Source of the DNA: Hymenobacter metallilatus
GTDB lineage: Bacteria; Bacteroidota; Bacteroidia; Cytophagales; Hymenobacteraceae
DNA length: 64,000 nt
NCBI RefSeq assembly: GCF_003944705.1
Contig: NZ_RWIS01000016.1
Span: 62,001-126,000, forward strand
Reading direction: 5' to 3'
Shown: positions 52,503 to 61,030 of the stretch, piece after piece
Layout: each line of letters begins with the position of its first letter
How positions within the stretch are numbered: position 1 is the first letter of the stretch
The notes under the pieces: model-generated
Told to the model about the DNA's origin: nothing
Databases searched by the model: none
What the model saw: only the letters and a program-made list of their open reading frames with translations
Program-made: the position numbers and the translations under genes

Positions 52503-53384
52503 CTAAGCCGGACACAATTGGGACGTTGTTTGAAGATGGGTTTCGAAGTGGTTGGGCGAGTGATAGCCGAGAGCAGAATGTCGGCGTTCGGCGTTGTAAT
52601 AGGCAATATGGTGGCTGATTTCGAGCTTGGCTTCGGCCAGGCCGGGGAAGCTGCCGCCGTCGAGCAGTTCGGCTTTGAAGCGGCTCCAAAACGATTCGGC
52701 GTGGGCGTTGTCGTAGCAGTTGCCGCGCCGGCTCATGCTTTGCAAGGCCCCGTGTTGGGCGACCAGGGCTTTGAAGCGGGTAGCCGTGTACTGACTGCCC
52801 TGGTCGGAGTGCACGACGAGCCCGGCCGGCGGGCGGCGCACGACCAGGGCCCGGCGCAGGGCCTCGCTCACGAGGTCTTCGGGCATGGTATCGCGCACGT
52901 CCCAGCCCACGATTTTGCGCGAGCAGCGGTCGAGCCATACGGCCAGGTAGAGCCAGCCGCCGCCCTGGCGGGGCAGGTAGGTGATGTCGCCCACCCACAC
53001 TTGGTTCGGGGCGGTGGGGGCCGGTTGGCCGAGTAAGCGGTTGGGGGCGGCGCGCACGGCCGGGTCGGAATCGGTGGTGCGCGGCACGAACGAGCGAGGC
53101 TGCTGGGCGCGCAAGCCGTGGACTTTAAGCACACGCCGAATGCGCCAACGACCCACGCCGTGGCCTTCGGCCTGCACCTCGGCCCGCAGCCGGCGCGTGC
53201 CGTAGCGCTGGCTGTGGCGTACAAACGCTTGACGTACGGCTACTTGCCAGGCCGGCTCGGGTACAGGTTGGCCCTGCTGCCGGTGCCAGGCGTAGTAGGC
53301 GCTGGGCGCGATGTGCAACACGCGGCAGAGCTGGCGCACGGGCACCCGCACCTGGCACTGGGCGATGTATCGGTACGTACTCAC
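52503..53384 (-). CDS. IS3-family transposase, DDE subunit (OrfB)
   Basis: 293 residues. rve/integrase core with the three acids visible in VGDITYLP, VVHSDQGSQYT and HAESFWSRFKAEL. The N-terminal part is an HTH_21-like region (VPVRQLCRVLHIAPSAYYAW). The start at 53384 is GTG. It is in the same frame as orfA but separated by a stop and 24 nt, so the usual -1 frameshift fusion would not join the two in this copy. Full length, so probably active. Confidence 0.92.
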   Translation of the reverse strand: MSTYRYIAQCQVRVPVRQLCRVLHIAPSAYYAWHRQQGQPVPEPAWQVAVRQAFVRHSQRYGTRRLRAEVQAEGHGVGRWRIRRVLKVHGLRAQQPRSFVPRTTDSDPAVRAAPNRLLGQPAPTAPNQVWVGDITYLPRQGGGWLYLAVWLDRCSRKIVGWDVRDTMPEDLVSEALRRALVVRRPPAGLVVHSDQGSQYTATRFKALVAQHGALQSMSRRGNCYDNAHAESFWSRFKAELLDGGSFPGLAEAKLEISHHIAYYNAERRHSALGYHSPNHFETHLQTTSQLCPA

Positions 53385-53408
53385 GGGGTCGGCTGGCCGA
53401 GCCTGCGC

Positions 53409-53702
53409 CTACAGCAGGCAACTGATCAGGGCTTTTTTTAAAATATCCAGCTCCTGCGCCAGCCGCTTGTTGGCGGCGCGCAGAGCACGCACCTCCGGGT
53501 CACGGGCCACTTCGACGCTGCCGACCTCGGCCACCACTTGGGCCTGCTGCCAGCGGTAGAGCAGCTTGGGACTGATGCCCAACTCGCGGGCTGCGGCTTG
53601 CGTACTGCGGCTCTCGGACGCCAAGCGCAGGGCCTCGACCTTGAACGCCTCGTCGTATTTACGCCGTTTGTCGGGCGACACCCCGCTGGTTTTTGCTGCC
53701 AT
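53409..53702 (-). CDS. IS3-family transposase, DNA-binding subunit (OrfA)
   Basis: 97 residues: an HTH domain (RRKYDEAFKVEALRLASESR; AARELGISPKLLYRWQQ) and a leucine-zipper helix (VRALRAANKRLAQELDIL). An A-rich slippery run (AAAAAAAG) lies in its last codons, as in IS3 elements that use -1 frameshifting. Ends ALISCLL. Confidence 0.9.
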   Translation of the reverse strand: MAAKTSGVSPDKRRKYDEAFKVEALRLASESRSTQAAARELGISPKLLYRWQQAQVVAEVGSVEVARDPEVRALRAANKRLAQELDILKKALISCLL

Positions 53703-53769
53703 AACAGAAGAAAGATACGTCCTTCTTCTGTCCGCCTTCTCTAGACCACCTCACAGTATGCACCATGGT

Positions 53770-53814
53770 AAAGCCCCTCGCCCGCTATCCTCAGGAAGTG
53801 ACGCGAGGGGCTTT
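53770..53814. terminator. Strong hairpin beside the IS element
   Basis: AAAGCCCCTCGC and GCGAGGGGCTTT are perfect 12-bp arms around a 21-nt loop. It ends TTTCGTTT on the plus strand and starts with A's, so it could terminate in either direction. Confidence 0.55.
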
Positions 53815-54062
53815 CGTTTGCATAGCGCCTCTCCAGCACCGTGCTGGCCGCTCTGTCGTGTTCACTTACCCAGATACACGCCTAGGCTACCTGCACCTGC
53901 TGGCAGGCTATAAGCTATCCAACTACCCAGTTTGACGCGAAAGTGCACGCACGGACGCTGGCTCTCCGGCTTGCTTATCGTCCTTCTTACTTAGGTAGAC
54001 CAGCAGCCCCACGGCTGCAAGAGCGCCTAGTTTGAAAGCTGTTTAGGGTTTCTGGTAGAGCT
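53815..54062. other. Degraded sequence beside the IS element
   Basis: No intact gene. On the minus strand the frame ending at a TAG at 53923 reads AFKLGALAAVGLLVYLSKKD, a membrane-anchor-like peptide without start codon, probably a remnant of a small membrane protein. Confidence 0.4.
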
Positions 54063-54335
54063 TCACACTTTTTGGGCTTTGCGAAGGGCCTCCACATAGT
54101 GGCGCTCCTCTTTCACGGCATTCAGGCGGGCTTCGTCCTGTTCCCGCTACGCGAGTTCCTTCTCGCGCATCTGCTTCCGAATCTTCCCCTGCACTTTCTC
54201 CTGGAATTCCTGCACCACGTAGAGTTCCTGCAGCTTCAGGTTCAGATAGCTGGCCGACACGGAAGCATCCCGCGCGGTGGTCAGTCTGTTGTTGGCTTCG
54301 AACGCTTTGTTAACCCGCGGTTCCACCACGGTCAC
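54063..54335 (-). pseudogene. Remnant of a DUF4041-type protein
   Basis: From 54335 the frame reads MTVVEPRVNKAFEANNRLTT, then YLNLKLQELYVVQEFQEKVQ, the conserved DUF4041 helix, then an internal TAG at 54147-54149, then KEERHYVEALRKAQKV to the stop at 54063. The frame stays open upstream as NNVTVVEP, so the 5' part is missing. DUF4041 proteins usually continue into a T5orf172/GIY-YIG nuclease domain, absent here. It is a decayed fragment of a phage or defence nuclease. Confidence 0.6.
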
Positions 54336-54382
54336 GTTGTTTTTTGAACCCCTTTCGCTCGTTTCGTGGCGTCGAGGAGGGA

Positions 54383-54496
54383 ATGATCAAGCAGGCCATC
54401 GGGGTGTGCATTGCCGCCGGGGCCAAAATAAATCCGGACGTGCTGGAGCTGTCCCACCGCACCTACGCCCTGCAGCTGCTGTCCCAGAAGGCCTGA
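54383..54496 (+). CDS. Very small ORF, possibly a gene remnant
   Basis: ATG at 54383 follows a GGAGG-like sequence and encodes about 37 residues (MIKQAIGVCIAAGAKINPDV, then LELSHRTYALQLLSQKA). It ends 20 nt before a strong terminator. No family recognised; it may be the end of a lost gene. Confidence 0.3.
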   Translation: MIKQAIGVCIAAGAKINPDVLELSHRTYALQLLSQKA

Positions 54497-54515
54497 GTGG
54501 AGCGCGACGACAATG

Positions 54516-54548
54516 AAACGCCCGAGGCCATATTTGCCTCGGGCGTTT
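54516..54548. terminator. Bidirectional terminator
   Basis: AAACGCCCGAGGC pairs perfectly with GCCTCGGGCGTTT (13 bp, 7-nt loop), A-run on the left and T-run on the right. It separates the small plus-strand ORF from the convergent 66-residue gene at 54580. Confidence 0.75.
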
Positions 54549-54579
54549 TTCGTGCCGGTGCTGCTCAAGCACCAGCTGA

Positions 54580-54780
54580 CTACTCGTAGTCGTCGATTTC
54601 GATTTCCTCATCCGGTTCCCGGTTGGGGTATAGGTCACCGAGAATGGATTCAATTGTTTCCTCGCCCAGGTCGTCCCCTTCATTGATCTGCCGGAATCGT
54701 TCCTCGTTTTCTTCTTTTTCCTGCTGGGCGAGCCATTTGTAGTAGGCTTCCTGGCGTTCAGGGCTCGTGGGTTGTTGCAT
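54580..54780 (-). CDS. Small acidic protein, unknown
   Basis: Start at ATG 54780 (MQQPTSPERQEAYYKWLAQQ); 66 residues, very acidic C-terminus (LYPNREPDEEIEIDDYE). Looks like a helical, soluble protein. No family recognised. Convergent with the small ORF at 54383 across the terminator. Confidence 0.55.
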   Translation of the reverse strand: MQQPTSPERQEAYYKWLAQQEKEENEERFRQINEGDDLGEETIESILGDLYPNREPDEEIEIDDYE

Positions 54781-55083
54781 GGTCAGATGATGGTTAAAAG
54801 CCGGTGGAATAAACTTTGTTGTGCATAGATAGCGACTGCAATACTCTAAAAACAAGCATTTTAGCCGCAGAGCGTTTTAGCCGTCTTATTCCCTTTATAC
54901 TACAAGGAGTGGATATGCAGAATTATCACAAACTTTTTTTCTGGTGTCCAGATCCAAGGAATTTTCTGTCCGCTTATGAGTATGCGCCAACTGCTCGCTA
55001 AGCGCTTGCTGGAAGCCCAGCAGCCGGAGTCACGAGCAATTTCAGCGTAGCGTGGCTCAGGAACTGGGACTAAACTGCTGGAA
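54781..55083. other. Intergenic region, no gene seen
   Basis: About 300 nt of AT-rich sequence with no gene, up to the large palindrome. Confidence 0.4.
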
Positions 55084-55137
55084 CTGCTGGTCAGGATGGG
55101 GACGCAGTGGCCACTGCGTCCCCATCCTGACCAGCAG
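55084..55137. repeat. 54-bp perfect palindrome without a loop
   Basis: The left arm 55084-55110 (begins CTGCTGGTCAGGATGGGGAC) and right arm 55111-55137 are exact reverse complements, 27 bp each, directly abutting. Such a long spacerless palindrome is unusual and normally unstable in bacteria. Confidence 0.9.
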
Positions 55138-55165
55138 CAACCAGACGTGGCCTAGCAGGCTGAAT

Positions 55166-55441
55166 TTACACGATGCCGCCAAGCCGCAAATACGGGTTGG
55201 ATTGAATCTGCCGGCAGCCGTCGATGATGTTTTCTACTTGCGCCTCGTATTCGGTGCCAGCAGTAGGCAGGCTCCGGGCCACCCGTGACACTTCAAAAGC
55301 CTCATCAATCACGCGCTGTTCCTGGGCCGCGTAGTTGTCGTGCGTCCGGGGGCGTTTGGAGGGCATACCCACTTGCGTTTCAGCGACCTGATTGTAGTGG
55401 CGGTGCAGGGCTTTGACTTGTTCAAGTAAGGTGTTGCTCAT
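55166..55441 (-). CDS. Small protein, unknown function
   Basis: 91 residues (MSNTLLEQVKALHRHYNQVA to SNPYLRLGGIV), helical and soluble. Clean start at 55441. No family recognised. It lies between the large palindrome and a 400-nt gap. Confidence 0.5.
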   Translation of the reverse strand: MSNTLLEQVKALHRHYNQVAETQVGMPSKRPRTHDNYAAQEQRVIDEAFEVSRVARSLPTAGTEYEAQVENIIDGCRQIQSNPYLRLGGIV

Positions 55442-55852
55442 GGCTGGAATGGAAAAGTTGGTGTCGAAAAAAGACGGCTATTCGCTTTAGACTTCCAAAT
55501 CAGGAGCAAAAAAAAGAATCGATTGGCCGGGCAAATTACCTGCTGAAAACGCGTTTCTGGCCTAAAAAGGGGGGCTGTTATATGTGTCTTAAGGATAACG
55601 CACGGTATCCACCCGCCAACTCGGTTGCTTATAAACGAATAAACCCCGGAGGCTGGGGGCTCCAGGGTTTAAAGAAGTGGGTGCCGTCACACCTACCTTC
55701 TAACGCAATGAATACGTAACGGGTCAATACGAATTTTGGGTGCCAGCTTACACCCAGCATATCCTACCAGCAGGGTAAAGAGCAGCGTCTTGTACGAACA
55801 GTCAGAACACTTAGGTAGGGTAGTAGAACCCTATAGTGCGTGTAGTACTTCG
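55442..55852. other. Intergenic region with a terminator-like hairpin
   Basis: About 410 nt with no gene. It holds one hairpin at 55641-55670, listed separately. Confidence 0.4.
55641..55670 (-). terminator. Probable terminator for the minus-strand gene at 55853
   Basis: AAACCCCGGAG and CTCCAGGGTTT form a stem (10 of 11 pairs). On the minus strand it is followed by a short U-run (TTTATT), so it would stop transcripts from the gene at 55853-56278. Confidence 0.5.
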
Positions 55853-56278
55853 TTATGAACGATCGGTTGGATACTCGATTGCCAAACTTAGCGGCTCAAT
55901 TTGCATCGTGTTATATATGCTATCCGCATCATCCATAATCCACCCCTTCGTTAACGCCTCTTGTAGATATTGCTGCGCTGGCTGGGGAAGACTTGGGAGC
56001 AGACTTTCCAAGGTTTTTATACTGGCCGTATAGCTATCCCGGATTTGAGCTAATTTAGAAATCTCGTTGTGCAACCCAAGGATTTCCAGGCTAGTAATGG
56101 CGCGTATCTTGATAAACGCGGCATAGCGCTCAGGATCGGCCCGCAAGGCACTAAAGAGTGCCTGCTCATAGCTATACTCTAGTGGGTCAAGATCTGTCGC
56201 AGACGAAGAAGGCATGGTTGGAACCCGCTCGCGCAGTTCCGCCTCAATAACGATTCTAATTTTTCGTACGCTTTCCAT
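55853..56278 (-). CDS. Unknown helical protein, divergent from XRE regulator
   Basis: About 141 residues from ATG 56278 (MESVRKIRIVIEAELRERVP), helix-rich, with a final YEQALFSALRADPERYAAFI and SLPQPAQQYLQEALTKGWIM. No signal or membrane segment. It is divergent from the regulator at 56508 across an 18-bp palindrome, so it may be a target of that regulator. Confidence 0.6.
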   Translation of the reverse strand: MESVRKIRIVIEAELRERVPTMPSSSATDLDPLEYSYEQALFSALRADPERYAAFIKIRAITSLEILGLHNEISKLAQIRDSYTASIKTLESLLPSLPQPAQQYLQEALTKGWIMDDADSIYNTMQIEPLSLAIEYPTDRS

Positions 56279-56456
56279 GAAGGGGGCAGTGGCAAAGTGA
56301 AGAAGGTGGATTTTCGGTATGGAAAGCACCGGCAGCAACCTTGATCTATATAAAGTGGAGAGCAACGTCTGGTAATAGGGAAAGCAGGTAGGTATGCAAG
56401 CAATAGCAAGTAAACAACCTGTAGAAGCCGGGCACTAAGGTAGCTCAATATTTAAA

Positions 56457-56474
56457 TAGGGCAAATTTGCCCTA
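56457..56474. promoter_or_regulatory. 18-bp perfect palindrome, probable operator
   Basis: TAGGGCAAATTTGCCCTA is perfectly symmetric. It sits in the divergent space between the gene at 56278 and the XRE regulator at 56508, a typical place for an autoregulatory operator. Confidence 0.6.
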
Positions 56475-56507
56475 ACATTTTCTGGCTTTAGCCGCCTCTT
56501 TTGCGGG

Positions 56508-56744
56508 GTGAAATACCTCCGGGATCAACACGGCCTGCAGCAGTTTGGGCTTCGCTTGCGCCACTTGCGGACGGCTAAGGGGTTCACCCAAGAAAGCTTA
56601 GCAGCAGCTGCGGAGATAGAATTCAGTCAAATCGGTCGGATTGAGCGGGGTGTCATTAACACAAGCTTAAGTACTGTCTTCGTCTTAGCGCGCACTTTGC
56701 AGATAGACGTGAGGGAGTTATTCGACTTTTCCTCCACTACCTGA
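56508..56744 (+). CDS. XRE-family helix-turn-helix regulator
   Basis: 78 residues from a GTG start. The Cro/CI-type HTH is clear: LRHLRTAKGFTQESLAAAAEIEFSQIGRIERG. Such small XRE proteins commonly control mobile-element or restriction/defence genes. Start codon chosen for the normal MKYLRDQHGLQQFGLRLR leader. Confidence 0.85.
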   Translation: MKYLRDQHGLQQFGLRLRHLRTAKGFTQESLAAAAEIEFSQIGRIERGVINTSLSTVFVLARTLQIDVRELFDFSSTT

Positions 56745-56834
56745 TCGGTGGCTTACTGCCGCTAAGCTTTGCATTCCTGTTGCAGTTTCTGGCAAGTCCG
56801 GCGTACAGCTCACCCTATTTTATGCTACCAAAAA

Positions 56835-57092
56835 ATGAGTGACGAGATAGCAGAGATTTTCGGCCAAGTACTCCAGCAGTCACGAAAACAGCTAAGTATG
56901 TCCCAGGAAGAGCTGGCTTATGCCAGCAGTTTGAATCGCACCTATATTTCACATTTAGAAAACGGTAAGCAGGCTCCTTCTCTAGTAACGCTATTCAACT
57001 TGGCCCAGGCTCTGAACGAGAAGCCATCCACGCTGCTGCGGCGAGTTGAATTACACCTAAGTCAACAGAGTAGTAAGCAGAAGGCAGTGTAG
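56835..57092 (+). CDS. Second XRE-family helix-turn-helix regulator
   Basis: Start at ATG 56835 (MSDEIAEIFGQVLQQSRKQL); HTH with MSQEELAYASSLNRTYISHLENGKQAP and a short tail (VELHLSQQSSKQKAV). About 85 residues. It follows the first XRE gene by about 90 nt on the same strand; two small regulators in tandem suggest a switch, as in phage or integrative elements. Confidence 0.85.
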   Translation: MSDEIAEIFGQVLQQSRKQLSMSQEELAYASSLNRTYISHLENGKQAPSLVTLFNLAQALNEKPSTLLRRVELHLSQQSSKQKAV

Positions 57093-57408
57093 TTACAACT
57101 CCAGCACAAGCTAGAACTGGCCTGGCTTTCATCCAAGACAAAATTTGACCAAAAAGCGGCAAAATACCATTTGTAACTTTATCAAGTATTGTGCATTCAT
57201 GAGTAAATAGGCTTACTCTTCTTTACATTATACCGCATGTTCTTTTTTGCTCTAAATCAGCTCAAAAACTCTTTTTAGCTATGCTAATCCAATAAAATTA
57301 TTAAAAAATAATACCCTATCCAGAATTTATAAATTGTATTATTAATATACATATACTACTTGATCCGTGTAATCTATCTGAATTCGGTGCAATTAGAAAT
57401 GATTGCAC
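57093..57408. other. AT-rich intergenic region before the recombinase promoter
   Basis: About 316 nt, distinctly AT-rich, no gene. It contains the upstream region of the recombinase operon promoter and could contain a recombination (attachment) site, although none was identified. Confidence 0.4.
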
Positions 57409-57440
57409 TTTGAAATGATTATATTGCATTAATACCTTTG
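57409..57440 (+). promoter_or_regulatory. Near-perfect Bacteroidota promoter of the recombinase genes
   Basis: TTTG at 57409-57412, 20-nt spacer, TACCTTTG at 57433-57440, which matches the consensus spacing. Transcription would start near 57447, about 26 nt before the ATG at 57473. The spacer has two copies of GAAATGATT, possible operator half-sites. Confidence 0.75.
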
Positions 57441-57472
57441 CGGTCTGTTCAATCCTTCACAAATCGCTTTTT

Positions 57473-58483
57473 ATGGAAGAGTTGTATGCTCGCTTTCCTG
57501 CGCTCGCAGATCACCCCACTGTTGCTTGTTGGCTGCAAATCGTTACCAATGAAGGATTAGTCAAGAACACGGTACTCAAATACGCTCGTGTACTAAGTGA
57601 CTTCTTACGCCATTGCCAGGAACACCCAGTGGACCACCTGCTTGCAACGCGGGAGCACACCGCGCTGTACCAGAACAGCCTGGGCAAAAAGACCTGGCGA
57701 AAAGGTCATGTCACCCGAACGGGCCTGTCCAAATCCACCATTCGTCAACACCTGATGGTACTTAAGCTGTACTATTCATATTTGGTGGATTCTGGTGAGC
57801 GAACCACTATCCCGCTTCGCAAAAGCACCAGCCCCCACGGCTCTCATCCCTATTACAGCTCCGGAGCTAATGAGGCGGAGGAATGCGAAGCCTGGATACC
57901 TGATGCACAGGAGTGGGCAGCGATTACCGCTCGCATGCAACGAACTTCCCTGCGCAACCTGCTGATGCTGAAGCTGGCCTACGATGGAGCATTACGCCGG
58001 GAAGAAGTCTGCTCGCTGCAAGTGGGCGACCTGGATCACGCAAACCTGTTGCTAACTGTGCGCAGAGAAACGACTAAGAACAAACTGCAGCGCATCGTGC
58101 CCTTCTCCCGGGAAACACAGTTAGTGTACGACGCCTACCTGGCCATTCGGCCGGTCCCGCTCCATCCCCGCGAGCCCCTCTTTGTCTCCGAGTCCCGGCG
58201 CAATACCGGCCGGCCCATCACGATTTGGTCCTGGAGCAAGATCGTGCACACCGTAGCGCTACGCAGCGGCTTGCCTCAATTGAGAACCCATACCATGCGC
58301 CATTTACGCCTTACGCATTTGGCGGAGGCAGGGGTTGACCTCTTGGCGATCGCCAAAATTGCCGGCCACAAGAATCCGCAAACGACGATGCGCTACCTAC
58401 ATATACGCCCGCCTGAGATAGCCAAAAAAGTAGTTGACGCCCTGCGCTCCCTGGATGATGAACAGGACTCCTCCCTTTGCTAA
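57473..58483 (+). CDS. Tyrosine recombinase (TnpA-like)
   Basis: 336 residues: an N-terminal SAM-like core-binding domain (VTNEGLVKNTVLKYARVL) and a catalytic domain with Arg175 (GALRREEV), His273/Arg276 (HTMRH), His299 (GHKN) and Tyr308 (MRYLH). All five catalytic residues are present, so it should be active. With the larger recombinase downstream (8 nt away) it resembles the TnpA/TnpB pair of Tn554-type elements, which move by site-specific recombination. Confidence 0.9.
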   Translation: MEELYARFPALADHPTVACWLQIVTNEGLVKNTVLKYARVLSDFLRHCQEHPVDHLLATREHTALYQNSLGKKTWRKGHVTRTGLSKSTIRQHLMVLKLYYSYLVDSGERTTIPLRKSTSPHGSHPYYSSGANEAEECEAWIPDAQEWAAITARMQRTSLRNLLMLKLAYDGALRREEVCSLQVGDLDHANLLLTVRRETTKNKLQRIVPFSRETQLVYDAYLAIRPVPLHPREPLFVSESRRNTGRPITIWSWSKIVHTVALRSGLPQLRTHTMRHLRLTHLAEAGVDLLAIAKIAGHKNPQTTMRYLHIRPPEIAKKVVDALRSLDDEQDSSLC

Positions 58484-58490
58484 GGCCCGT

Positions 58491-60641
58491 ATGAACACTC
58501 CCCACCGATTGGAACTATGGGCCGCCCGCCTAGCGGAATTCAATCAAGAGCCCGCCCTGCTGGTCCCCGAAAAGAATGCGTTACTTGAATGCGTTCGGGC
58601 GCAGCCCCTGCCGGGCAGTGCACTGCCGCCGGGGCAGGGCACGCGACCCGACCTGGCGCGTTTACTGGAGCCGGTACGCTGCGCCCTGGCCTTTTGCGGT
58701 TACGAGGAAGCCAGCGAGCCCAGTGTCCTCGCCTGCCTGGATGTACTGGTAAGCCAGATGCAGCACCGGGGCACATCGCTATGGGCCTGGGATGAGGCAG
58801 TTTGGGTAAGCCTGATCGGTAAAACCAAACAAGCGGGCTCGGTAGCGCGCGCGCCCGGCCTGCGGCAGCTGGGTGCCACCCCGGCCCGGGTCCGGGAACA
58901 CCTGATGTGCTGCGCCTACCTGCTCAAAAGCATACCCATCTATTCGCTCGTTGCTCCCGGTCAGCCCGTGACCGTTGCCGCCCGCCAGCTGTTAGACCAT
59001 GGTGCCTTACAGGCTGCGCTGGCCACCGTCCAGACCGAGCTGCAGCGCGGCGGCTGGACCAATAGCGGTAGCAACCCCGTGTTGGCCGCCTGCCTTAGCC
59101 AGGCGCTTCTTTTGGCCCGCAGTCCCCATTTGACCGACCTCACGCTTCCTGTCCTGCAGCGTGTCCACGATCTGGCGGCGGACTTGCCCTACCTGCGACG
59201 CGCCTGTATTCTACTCTCCAAAGCCTTGCACGGGCTGGGCATCCTGACCGAGGCCTTAACTCCCGGTCCTCGCCTCCGAGTCGGGCGTCGAGGCGAGCAG
59301 GATTCCATGCCCGAGGCCTGGCTGTCACTTCTGCAGCGGTGGGCCTCGACGGAGAGCTGCAACGAAAGCGTGCGCAACCTGGTCCTAACGGCCGCGGCCA
59401 AAGCTGCCCGGTGGTCGGCCTCTCAGCCCGGCGCACCCACGCCCGAGCAGTGGACAGCGCCCATTGCCTTGCAATTCGTTGCGGCCGTGAAAACTATGCG
59501 CATGGGCCAGTGGTTGCACCCGGCCCATGCCGGGCGCTATAGCCGCGCTGACCGGGAAATGAAACCGGCTTCCCGCGCCCAGCTGCTGAGCTGCCTGCGC
59601 CGCTTTTTTGCCGATTGTCAGGAGTGGGGCTGGCTTCCGGTGCAGTTCAGCCCGCAACGCCTGCTGGCCACGCCGCGCGCCATCCGGGACCAATGCAACA
59701 TCAAGCCCCGCGTCCTGGAACACCACGTTTGGATGAAATTGCGGGAGGCCAGTGCAACCCTGACGGCCCAGGACCTGGCCTACGCGCCCTTAACCCGCCC
59801 GGACGGCAGCACCGGCGAGCGCCGGGCCCATTACCCGTTCGAACTGGTACGCGCCATCGCTATTACCTGGCTGCTGACCGGCCTGCGAAGCGATGAGCTC
59901 GGACGACTAGCGGTGGGCTGCGTGCGGCGCCAGCCCAAGGTCACCGGCTACGCAGCTTGGTTACCCCAGGATGAGGTGCTTGGGGCCTGTTACCTGCGCG
60001 TACCGAGGCACAAGTCCGGACGAGCCTTTGAGAAACCAGTTCCGCAAGCAGTGGGCGACGCGGTGCTTGCGTGGCAGCATGTGCGGCCGGCCACCCCAGC
60101 CCAGCCGGACCCGAAAACCGGGGAGCTAACCGACTTTTTGTTTACGCGGCGGGGCGGCACCATCGGGCGCACGTACCTTAATCACTGCTTGATTCCCTTA
60201 CTCTGCCGCAAGGCGGGCATTCCCACGCATGATGCGCATGGCCCGATTACCAGCCACCGGGCTCGCACGACGCTAATTACAAGCCTGTATAACAGCGGTA
60301 AAATGAGCGTATTGGATATAATGAAATGGATGAACCACAAGTCGATGCGAACCACGCTGCATTACATCGACGTTCCCGATAAACGGATCATCGACGCATT
60401 CCTGCAAGCCAACGCGCACATCAACCAGCAAGCAAAATATGCGACGCCAAAATTTCCAGCCGGCCAAGCCGATCCGCCCGCTGCCCCCCTGTCCCGCGCC
60501 CGCATCTTGGAGTCGCTAACGACCCTTGAGCAACTGGCCGCCGTTCCCACGCTCTCAGCCGCTGGGCGGCACGCCATTCAGCAAGGCATGCATGCCCTGC
60601 AACAACAACTCGCGCACTTACCACCCGACCCGGAAGCATAG
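58491..60641 (+). CDS. Large tyrosine recombinase (TnpB-like)
   Basis: 716 residues from 58491. The C-terminal catalytic domain has Arg466 (TGLRSDEL), His589/Arg592 (HRAR), His616 (NHKSMRTTLHY) and Tyr625. The first 400 residues are a long N-terminal region without known motif, as in Tn554 TnpB and related large recombinases. It is translated with the smaller recombinase (7 nt apart). Confidence 0.88.
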   Translation: MNTPHRLELWAARLAEFNQEPALLVPEKNALLECVRAQPLPGSALPPGQGTRPDLARLLEPVRCALAFCGYEEASEPSVLACLDVLVSQMQHRGTSLWAWDEAVWVSLIGKTKQAGSVARAPGLRQLGATPARVREHLMCCAYLLKSIPIYSLVAPGQPVTVAARQLLDHGALQAALATVQTELQRGGWTNSGSNPVLAACLSQALLLARSPHLTDLTLPVLQRVHDLAADLPYLRRACILLSKALHGLGILTEALTPGPRLRVGRRGEQDSMPEAWLSLLQRWASTESCNESVRNLVLTAAAKAARWSASQPGAPTPEQWTAPIALQFVAAVKTMRMGQWLHPAHAGRYSRADREMKPASRAQLLSCLRRFFADCQEWGWLPVQFSPQRLLATPRAIRDQCNIKPRVLEHHVWMKLREASATLTAQDLAYAPLTRPDGSTGERRAHYPFELVRAIAITWLLTGLRSDELGRLAVGCVRRQPKVTGYAAWLPQDEVLGACYLRVPRHKSGRAFEKPVPQAVGDAVLAWQHVRPATPAQPDPKTGELTDFLFTRRGGTIGRTYLNHCLIPLLCRKAGIPTHDAHGPITSHRARTTLITSLYNSGKMSVLDIMKWMNHKSMRTTLHYIDVPDKRIIDAFLQANAHINQQAKYATPKFPAGQADPPAAPLSRARILESLTTLEQLAAVPTLSAAGRHAIQQGMHALQQQLAHLPPDPEA

Positions 60642-60801
60642 GCTCTTCAACTAAACTGCCAGCAGAAGCCTTCTGAACACTAGAAGTGATGTGCTCAATG
60701 TACCCAGCGTACGTATAGATGGCCGTGCGCAACGGATATGGTTGAACCCATTCTTTCTGATAGACCGTTTGTATAGTACTGCGTTAGAAGTTTGACTAAA
60801 A
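60642..60801. other. Intergenic region after the recombinase
   Basis: Nothing coding. It and the following sequence up to 61030 hold only the terminator at 60802. Confidence 0.4.
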
Positions 60802-60831
60802 AAGCCCCGCCGGCCTCAGTCGGCGGGGCTT
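60802..60831 (+). terminator. Terminator of the recombinase operon
   Basis: AAGCCCCGCCG pairs perfectly with CGGCGGGGCTT around an 8-nt loop, and is followed by TATTC. 160 nt after the recombinase stop. Confidence 0.6.
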
Positions 60832-61030
60832 ATTCGTTGACTTTCGGTAGGACAGAGATTGGTTTCCACCTTTTTAGAGCGTGTGGACAGCACGAGCTGC
60901 GAAGGAAGGTGGAGAGTCAAGCGTGCGGCGCTGGACCCCGTTGAGCAGAGGTAGGGTGCGCGCCATATAGGGGCCATTTAGATTTTCTGTAAGCTACGCA
61001 GACGGCACCTTGTCTATTGGGATAGGTAAT

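Larger units (their letters stand above)
52478..53752 (-). mobile_element. Complete IS3-family insertion sequence with ACAGT target duplication
   Basis: Ends carry inverted repeats: GAGGTGGTCTAG at the left and CTAGACCACCTC at the right. The same five bases ACAGT flank both sides (52473-52477 and 53753-53757), a fresh target-site duplication. The left end has an extra 13-bp copy of its own terminus (52478-52490 and 52491-52503). Two genes fill the element: orfA 53409-53702 and orfB 52503-53384. About 1.27 kb, the usual IS3 size. Confidence 0.9.

Noticed and set aside
55084..55137. Reading the 54-bp palindrome as a rho-independent terminator
   Set aside because: No U-run on either side and the stem is far longer than needed.
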